From Dehalococcoidia bacterium (lineage in GTDB: Bacteria > Chloroflexota > Dehalococcoidia > SZUA-161), in assembly GCA_004376205.1 (NCBI GenBank), contig SOKG01000079.1:1-10629 (forward strand): 10,629 nt of DNA. Direction: 5' to 3'. Every line of letters begins with the position of its first letter. Within the stretch, counting starts at the first letter, position 1. Below, piece by piece: positions 7,022 through 10,629 of the stretch. The notes beneath the pieces are model-generated. The model was not told where the DNA came from, searched no databases, and saw only the letters and a program-made list of their open reading frames with translations. The position numbers and the translations under genes are program-made.

Positions 7022-7500
7022 TCTGCCTCCTTTCCTGTCCAGGGCCCGTTGTTCCCTGTCTTCTTACTGTCCTGAAATCCTCAAGGGTGTGCCTCTCACA
7101 AAGCACCTGGGTGTACGTCATCTGGAAAAGTGGGACATTTTGTCCCTGCAAATACCCTGGAGATAATGGGCGCCTCAGCCTCCAAAGCTCTGGCCCCTGA
7201 CGCTGTGAACTTGCGCCGGGTAATGCGCTTCACCTAGCGGATGAAGCTCTTTGTCTCTTCGCTCCTGGCCTCAGGCTGCCAGGCCTTGTTTAAAACCTCC
7301 TGAATCAAGGCTCGCTCCTTTGCAAGGGTTCTCCCACGACTGCCGTTCGTGCGAGCAAAGGCCTATGTCCCTGACATATTATTTGGGCGCATAACAGCGC
7401 TCGCAGGAATCGTCAACGTCACCGAACTCGGCGACATGGGGAGAGCCCAACCATGCGGTCAATCTCTATCTTCGATGTGAATTAGGGCCTGGCTTAGCCT
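7022..7500. other. Gene-poor stretch upstream of the ferredoxin operon
   Basis: No intact gene is seen. Besides the palindrome at 7132-7146 it holds a nested inverted repeat at 7317-7361: CCTTTGC (7317-7323) pairs with GCAAAGG (7355-7361), and inside them CACGA (7335-7339) pairs with TCGTG (7347-7351). On the minus strand, 7234-7362 reads 42 codons without a stop (including LAKERALIQEVLNKAWQPEA). Just upstream another frame reads VAEFGDVDDSCERCYAPK before a stop at about 7378. Both look protein-like, but neither matches a family I know, and the lengths are within chance. Confidence 0.4.
7132..7146. promoter_or_regulatory. Perfect palindrome upstream of the ferredoxin-oxidoreductase operon (operator candidate)
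   Basis: GGGACATTTTGTCCC has 6-bp perfect arms around a TTT centre and lies 111 nt before the ferredoxin ATG. Short arms with an odd spacer suit a dimeric regulator. No clear -35/-10 pair is next to it, so the role is inferred from position and symmetry only. It could instead be part of a mobile-element end. Confidence 0.35.
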
Positions 7501-7626
7501 CGCATGTGATGTCCCTCTTTGGAGGGAACAATCTGCAAGGATGACTGGGAACTGGCTGCAAGTGCCTCGCAATGGAAACCCCTGCACCAGTAGCATACGC
7601 GGACTTCCCTGCTTTGTCAACGTGGG

Positions 7627-7760
7627 GCGGAGCATCAGGGGGTCAGCCTGTGGCGTAGCCGAAGAAGTGTGCGTTCATGAAGTAATTACAACTTTGAAAA
7701 GAGAAGTTATGTTGGCAACATAAGGCGCCACAGTATGGTATCATACTGACGGTTGGCCAA
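7627..7760 (+). repeat. Diverged direct repeat, copy 2
   Basis: This partner of the repeat at 1696-1812 lies in the same orientation, about 5.9 kb away. It shares GCGGAGCATC, the coding-like block encoding VHEVITTLKREVMLAT up to TAA 7721-7723, and the following non-coding TATGGTATCATACTG...CGGTTGG. Similarity may reach back to about 7495 (GGGCCTGGCTTA; CTTTGGAGGGAA). The 60-aa frame 7541-7723 ends in it but has no ribosome site, so I treat the copy as a degenerate element or gene tail rather than an active gene. Confidence 0.6.
7731..7748 (+). repeat. Perfect hairpin just after the repeat ORF
   Basis: CAGTATGGTATCATACTG forms 7-bp perfect arms with a GTAT loop, 7 nt after the TAA of the repeat's coding-like block. 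In copy 1 the matching bases keep the loop and the inner pairs (two as G-T wobble) but have two mismatches. No T-tract follows, so it is not a classic terminator. Confidence 0.5.
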
Positions 7761-7876
7761 GTGCGCTTAAAGCCAATAATGCGTCGCCCTGCGTCATCCC
7801 ACATGTGTCCACCATTGTCGACAAACTCTTCCAACTCTGTTAACATGTTGGCAAATCAGGTGGTGGTGAAGCTGCA

Positions 7877-8044
7877 ATGGCTACTAGGGATGTTAGTACA
7901 TGGACGAAGATTAGAAGCGTGGCAGGGTCGATCTGGGACTTCTTCGTAGTGGCAGCTCCAGTGTTTTGGACGCTCAGGGGAAACGCAGCTATGGAATCTA
8001 GCGGAGGGGTTGTCAACGCGGTCTATAGCCTTGCGAACTCGTAA
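7877..8044 (+). CDS. Small ORF of 55 aa with a hydrophobic segment (unknown)
   Basis: ATG 7877, with a weak GGTGGTGAAG stretch before it, opens a frame starting MATRDVSTWTKIRSV. A hydrophobic stretch follows (IWDFFVVAAPVFWTL, about residues 19-33), then LRGNAAMESSGG and a TAA. The composition is protein-like and could describe one short membrane segment. The same frame resumes after the stop and stays open for another 106 codons, so this may be the 5' part of one gene broken by a nonsense change. I recognise no family. Confidence 0.3.
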   Translation: MATRDVSTWTKIRSVAGSIWDFFVVAAPVFWTLRGNAAMESSGGVVNAVYSLANS

Positions 8045-8065
8045 ACAAAGACAGAGGAGCAGTTC

Positions 8066-8362
8066 TTGCAGAAGGTAGCCTGGTTTGGTGCTCGCGTCAT
8101 GGACCGAATGTTGCCCCGCGAAGGTATTGACCAAGTTAACATATGGGCGATGGGCCGAATTCTATTGGCAGATGGCTCTGGCGAGCGAGTGTGGAAGGGA
8201 GTCAGGCTCGTTTTGGACAAGAAAGGTCGACTTGATGCGGGTATGAGCAGCTTGTCGCATCTCGCTACCGTCGACCCACAGCGGTACCTTAGCCTTTGTC
8301 CCCTTCAGTCGGTCGATGCAAGTGAATTCCCAGAGTGGCCAAAACGGTACTCACCAGTCTAA
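8066..8362 (+). CDS. Hypothetical ORF of 98 aa (unknown, TTG start)
   Basis: A GAGGAG site (8054-8059) is 6 nt before TTG 8066. The frame reads MQKVAWFGARVMDRMLPREG, continues with GRILLADGSGERVWKGVRLV, and ends EFPEWPKRYSPV. Nothing is recognised; there is no signal peptide or membrane segment. It lies in the same frame as the 55-aa ORF, separated only by TAA and 21 nt, so the pair may be one disrupted gene. The reverse-strand frames over it have unlikely compositions. Confidence 0.35.
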   Translation: MQKVAWFGARVMDRMLPREGIDQVNIWAMGRILLADGSGERVWKGVRLVLDKKGRLDAGMSSLSHLATVDPQRYLSLCPLQSVDASEFPEWPKRYSPV

Positions 8363-8602
8363 CATTTTCCCTCAAAGCTGGTTCTCTGACTTCCTTTGAA
8401 GCGCAACAGCAATGATAACATATTGCCTTCGCAGTGATCATGAACTACCTATTCAGATCACAAGGGGCATTTGCGTTTCCGGGCTGATTGCACAGACCGC
8501 TATAACGTTCAATGTTGGCGAGTCCCAGCTGGGAATTGACACCCGGCCAAGCCTATTCTATGCTACTCCTGCCTGGCATGGAGGTCTCAGAGAAAGATAC
8601 TG
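8363..8602. other. Short stretch before the GNAT frame
   Basis: The only open frame (8412-8603, 63 aa) has no ribosome site and no family resemblance. Its stop overlaps the GNAT ATG (TGATG), which would allow translational coupling if it were real. I see no promoter or structure I can support. Confidence 0.4.
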
Positions 8603-9052
8603 ATGATTAGACTGGCTACCGAGGAGGATATTCCACATATCCTGGAGCTTTACCGCCAATTGGCTATCACCACCTCTCAAGTTGAGCTGAGCTGGAGCCC
8701 TTCTCTAGATGATTAGCGGCGGGTCTTCGCTGAGATTTGCGCTGCCCCGGAGCACGAGCTTTTGGTTGCCAAATACCAGGGCGAGGTTGTAGGCAGCATG
8801 GTGCTCCTCATTGGGCCCAACCTTTCCCATAGCGCTTGGCCCTGGGCCCTGGTGGAGAATCCCATCATTGATCAAGGGCACCGGCGCCGAGGGTTCGGTA
8901 GAGTGCTCATGGATTATGCCGTGGCCTGGGCTAGAGAGGCGCGATGCTATAGGATCGTGTTGAGCAGCGACAAAAGGCGCCGGGAGGCGCACCGTTTCTA
9001 TCGCTCCCTGGGCTTCGAGGCCTCGGCCCATGGGTTTCGCCTTTATTTTTGA
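8603..9052 (+). pseudogene. GNAT-family N-acetyltransferase interrupted by an in-frame TAG
   Basis: The complete frame of 149 codons reads MIRLATEEDIPHILELYRQL, a typical GNAT first strand and helix, and ends in the family's last strand (SAHGFRLYF). The acetyl-CoA loop is QGHRRRGFGRVLM (Q-x-x-x-R-G-x-G), followed by the REAHRFYRSLGFEA motif. Codon 38 is TAG (8714-8716), where related proteins often have Tyr (D-D-Y-R-R-V-F). This suggests a recent TAC/TAT-to-TAG change, since all else looks intact. A product starting at TTG 8762 would lack strand 1 and helices 1-2. The ATG overlaps the stop of a doubtful 63-aa frame (8412-8603) by one base. AbfD, the oxidoreductase and the flavodiiron gene here all end in TAG, so UAG recoding is unlikely. 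The acceptor substrate is unknown. Confidence 0.75.
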
Positions 9053-9132
9053 TGACTGACAGGTTTCGCATTGCTCAGGCCGCAACAGGTGCCATAGGCA
9101 GTCGAATCTAATTCAAGAAGTGTGAGGAGACT

Positions 9133-10002
9133 ATGGAGATGGACGGGAAGCTGAAGATTGCTGGGGTGCAGATGGAACCCAAGATCCTTGAGAAGGATAG
9201 GAACCTGACAAGATGCCTGGAGCTGATTCAGGCCACTGCCCGGGAGGGCGCTCGGCTCATTGTCTTTCCTGAGTGCGCCCTGACTGGATACGTATTCAGT
9301 GGCCTTGAGGAAGCCCTCCCCCTTTGCGAACCTATCCCCGGCCCCAGCACCGAGAAAATCCTTGGCGTGTGCCGGGAACTGAATGTGTATGTGGTAATCG
9401 GCTTGTTGGAAAGAGACGGTGGCAAATGCTACAATGCAGCAGCTCTTCTAGGTCCTGGGGGAGTGCTCGCCAAGTACCGCAAGGTTCATCTTCCCTATCT
9501 CGGCGTTGACCGCTTCGTGAACCATGGCAACCTGCCTCTGACTGTATGTCAGACCGAGATTGGGAGGATAGGGATGGGCATCTGTTACGATATCAATTTC
9601 CCCGAACACGCACGTGTTCTGGCATTGGAGGGAGCGGATATTATTGTTCTCCCTACGAACTGGCCTCTGCGTAGGGAGTTCGTCCCGGAGCATATCATCC
9701 CGGCAAGAGCCGCTGAGAACCTGGTCTTCGTTATTGCCGTCAACCGTGTTGGTGAGGAGCGAGGCTCAAGGTTTATCGGTCGCAGCAAGATCGCCCACTG
9801 GGCTGGAGGAATAGCTCTGGCTGAAGGAAAGCCATATGAGGAAGATATCCTCTACGCTCATATCGAACCGGCAACAGCCAGGGAGAAGCATCTGGTATTC
9901 GTTCCTGGGGAGTTTGAGGTGGATATCTTTAAAGACCGAAGGCCAGAGCTATACGGCGTTATCACTGACCCGTTGGCAGACCCTACTCGCATTAGGGGAT
10001 AA
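9133..10002 (+). CDS. Carbon-nitrogen hydrolase (nitrilase superfamily amidase)
   Basis: The 289-residue protein is of usual length and contains the whole catalytic set: Glu47 (FPECALTGY), Lys117 (KYRKVHLPYLG) and Cys151 (GMGICYDINFPE), the family's Glu-Lys-Cys triad. The start (KIAGVQMEP) is also typical. Family members hydrolyse C-N bonds of amides, carbamoyl groups or, less often, nitriles; omega-amidase and N-carbamoyl amidohydrolase are near relatives. The substrate cannot be set from sequence. It is cytoplasmic. GAGGAG (9124-9129) is 3 nt before ATG 9133 and 9 nt before a second ATG at 9139, so the protein may start at Met3. It follows the broken GNAT by 80 nt on the same strand and may have shared its transcript. 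Its last 54 bp overlap the convergent flavodiiron gene. Confidence 0.92.
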   Translation: MEMDGKLKIAGVQMEPKILEKDRNLTRCLELIQATAREGARLIVFPECALTGYVFSGLEEALPLCEPIPGPSTEKILGVCRELNVYVVIGLLERDGGKCYNAAALLGPGGVLAKYRKVHLPYLGVDRFVNHGNLPLTVCQTEIGRIGMGICYDINFPEHARVLALEGADIIVLPTNWPLRREFVPEHIIPARAAENLVFVIAVNRVGEERGSRFIGRSKIAHWAGGIALAEGKPYEEDILYAHIEPATAREKHLVFVPGEFEVDIFKDRRPELYGVITDPLADPTRIRG

Positions 10003-10629
10003 GACCGCACCTTCAACATGCTTTTGGGCAATAGTATCGGCTAGCTTGTCCAGAGCCCTGAAGTCTGCCTCTTTCGGGAACCCCTTGCTGAGCACAGGGT
10101 CCAATAGTTCCACCTTTAGGTTAGGGATCATCCCGGCGAGGAGTTCCACAGTCTTGCCTCCCCAGCCGTAGGAACCGATGATAGAGACAAATCTCAGTTT
10201 GGGCCTCAGGGCGTTTGCCAGGAAGACCGCATGGGCAACATTCGGATGCGGACTGGATAGAACGGTAGGCGTTCCGATAACAATAGTCGCTGCATCCACC
10301 AATGCTATCGCCAGTTTCCCGATGTCAGTTACTGTGAGATCGAATTGTTTCACCATCACGCCCCTTTTGGTTAGAGCTTCGACAAGGTATCCGACCATCT
10401 TACGAGTGCTGCCATGCATCGAGATATAGGGTAACACCACAATGTTTTTGGGCTCGTCGAAGACCCAGCTATGATATGCTTTCAAGATGAACTCCGGTCT
10501 ATCATACATAGGTCCGTGGCTGGGAGCGATGATATCAATTGCGTAGTCTTTTATTTTCTTCAAGTTATTCTCGATATTCGTTCGGAAGGGCATCATGATT
10601 TCCGCATAGTATCTCTTGGCTGCCTCGTA
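9949..10629 (-). CDS. fprA: Flavodiiron protein (FprA family), C-terminal part; 5' end beyond window
   Basis: The frame stays open to the right edge, giving 226 residues. The first part (IDIIAPSHGPMY) is the end of the metallo-beta-lactamase domain, whose APSHGP His is the last ligand of the diiron site. A flavodoxin domain follows: the FMN phosphate loop SMHGSTRKM, the GTPT loop, and the GSYGWGG loop that packs on the isoalloxazine. Flavodiiron proteins reduce O2 to water or NO to N2O in anaerobes, usually fed by rubredoxin. The substrate preference and the other diiron ligands are outside the window. The core fold seems to end near LADTIAQKH; the last 20 or so residues (to SDNAV) are encoded antisense to the nitrilase 3' end, as if the original stop had been lost. 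Confidence 0.88.
   Translation of the reverse strand, partial: YEAAKRYYAEIMMPFRTNIENNLKKIKDYAIDIIAPSHGPMYDRPEFILKAYHSWVFDEPKNIVVLPYISMHGSTRKMVGYLVEALTKRGVMVKQFDLTVTDIGKLAIALVDAATIVIGTPTVLSSPHPNVAHAVFLANALRPKLRFVSIIGSYGWGGKTVELLAGMIPNLKVELLDPVLSKGFPKEADFRALDKLADTIAQKHVEGAVLSPNASRVCQRVSDNAV

Noticed and set aside
8412..8603. 63-codon frame overlapping the GNAT start by one base
   Set aside because: It has no ribosome site and no recognisable protein character; a one-base TGATG overlap can arise by chance.
8714..8716. Pyrrolysine read-through of the GNAT TAG
   Set aside because: The dehydratase, oxidoreductase and flavodiiron genes all stop at TAG here, GNATs are not pyrrolysine proteins, and no downstream signal was seen. 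A nonsense mutation is simpler.
1..10629. CRISPR array, tRNA or rRNA gene
   Set aside because: No regularly spaced repeats, no tRNA T-loop/anticodon pattern and no rRNA-like stretch were found by eye.

Overview
The window looks like a chromosomal segment of an anaerobic, moderately GC-rich bacterium. Evidence for anaerobic life is a 4-hydroxybutyryl-CoA dehydratase with every oxygen-labile [4Fe-4S] ligand, an iron-sulfur old-yellow-enzyme/disulfide-reductase-like fusion, a multi-cluster ferredoxin protein and a flavodiiron protein. A Chloroflexota (Dehalococcoidia-like) or Desulfobacterota-type sediment anaerobe would fit, but this is inference: the window has no rRNA or marker gene. Strong Shine-Dalgarno sites occur on both strands.

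Layout. (1) 1-1345, minus strand: a betaine/choline-type substrate-binding lipoprotein followed 15 nt later by a membrane-anchored protein with an Ig-like outer domain that runs off the left edge. No permease or ATPase is present. (2) 1346-1925: no intact gene, but a TIR-domain-like relic and one copy of a diverged direct repeat. (3) 1926-3395, minus: AbfD-type dehydratase. (4) 3396-3907: no intact gene, but a short stretch resembling the C-terminal part of quinolinate synthase NadA. (5) 3908-7021, minus: a likely two-gene operon of a winged-helix/ferredoxin protein and a flavin-FeS-FAD oxidoreductase of the enoate reductase/TMADH family. (6) 7022-8602: a gene-poor stretch with a palindrome, the second copy of the direct repeat and two doubtful small ORFs. 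(7) 8603-10629: a GNAT acetyltransferase frame broken by an internal TAG, a complete nitrilase-superfamily amidohydrolase, and on the opposite strand the C-terminal part of a flavodiiron protein whose 3' end overlaps the nitrilase by 54 bp.

How the parts may work together (inference): the ferredoxin protein probably exchanges electrons with the adjacent oxidoreductase, which has the domain order of enzymes that reduce enoyl compounds or oxidise amines. The dehydratase forms crotonyl-CoA, so dehydratase and reductase could share an acyl-CoA route, although a relic-bearing gap separates them. The betaine-type binding protein and the TMADH-like cluster spacing invite the idea of quaternary-amine use, but nothing in the window proves it. 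No CRISPR array, tRNA, rRNA or intact insertion sequence was seen. The non-coding stretches look like a graveyard of decaying genes and diverged repeats.
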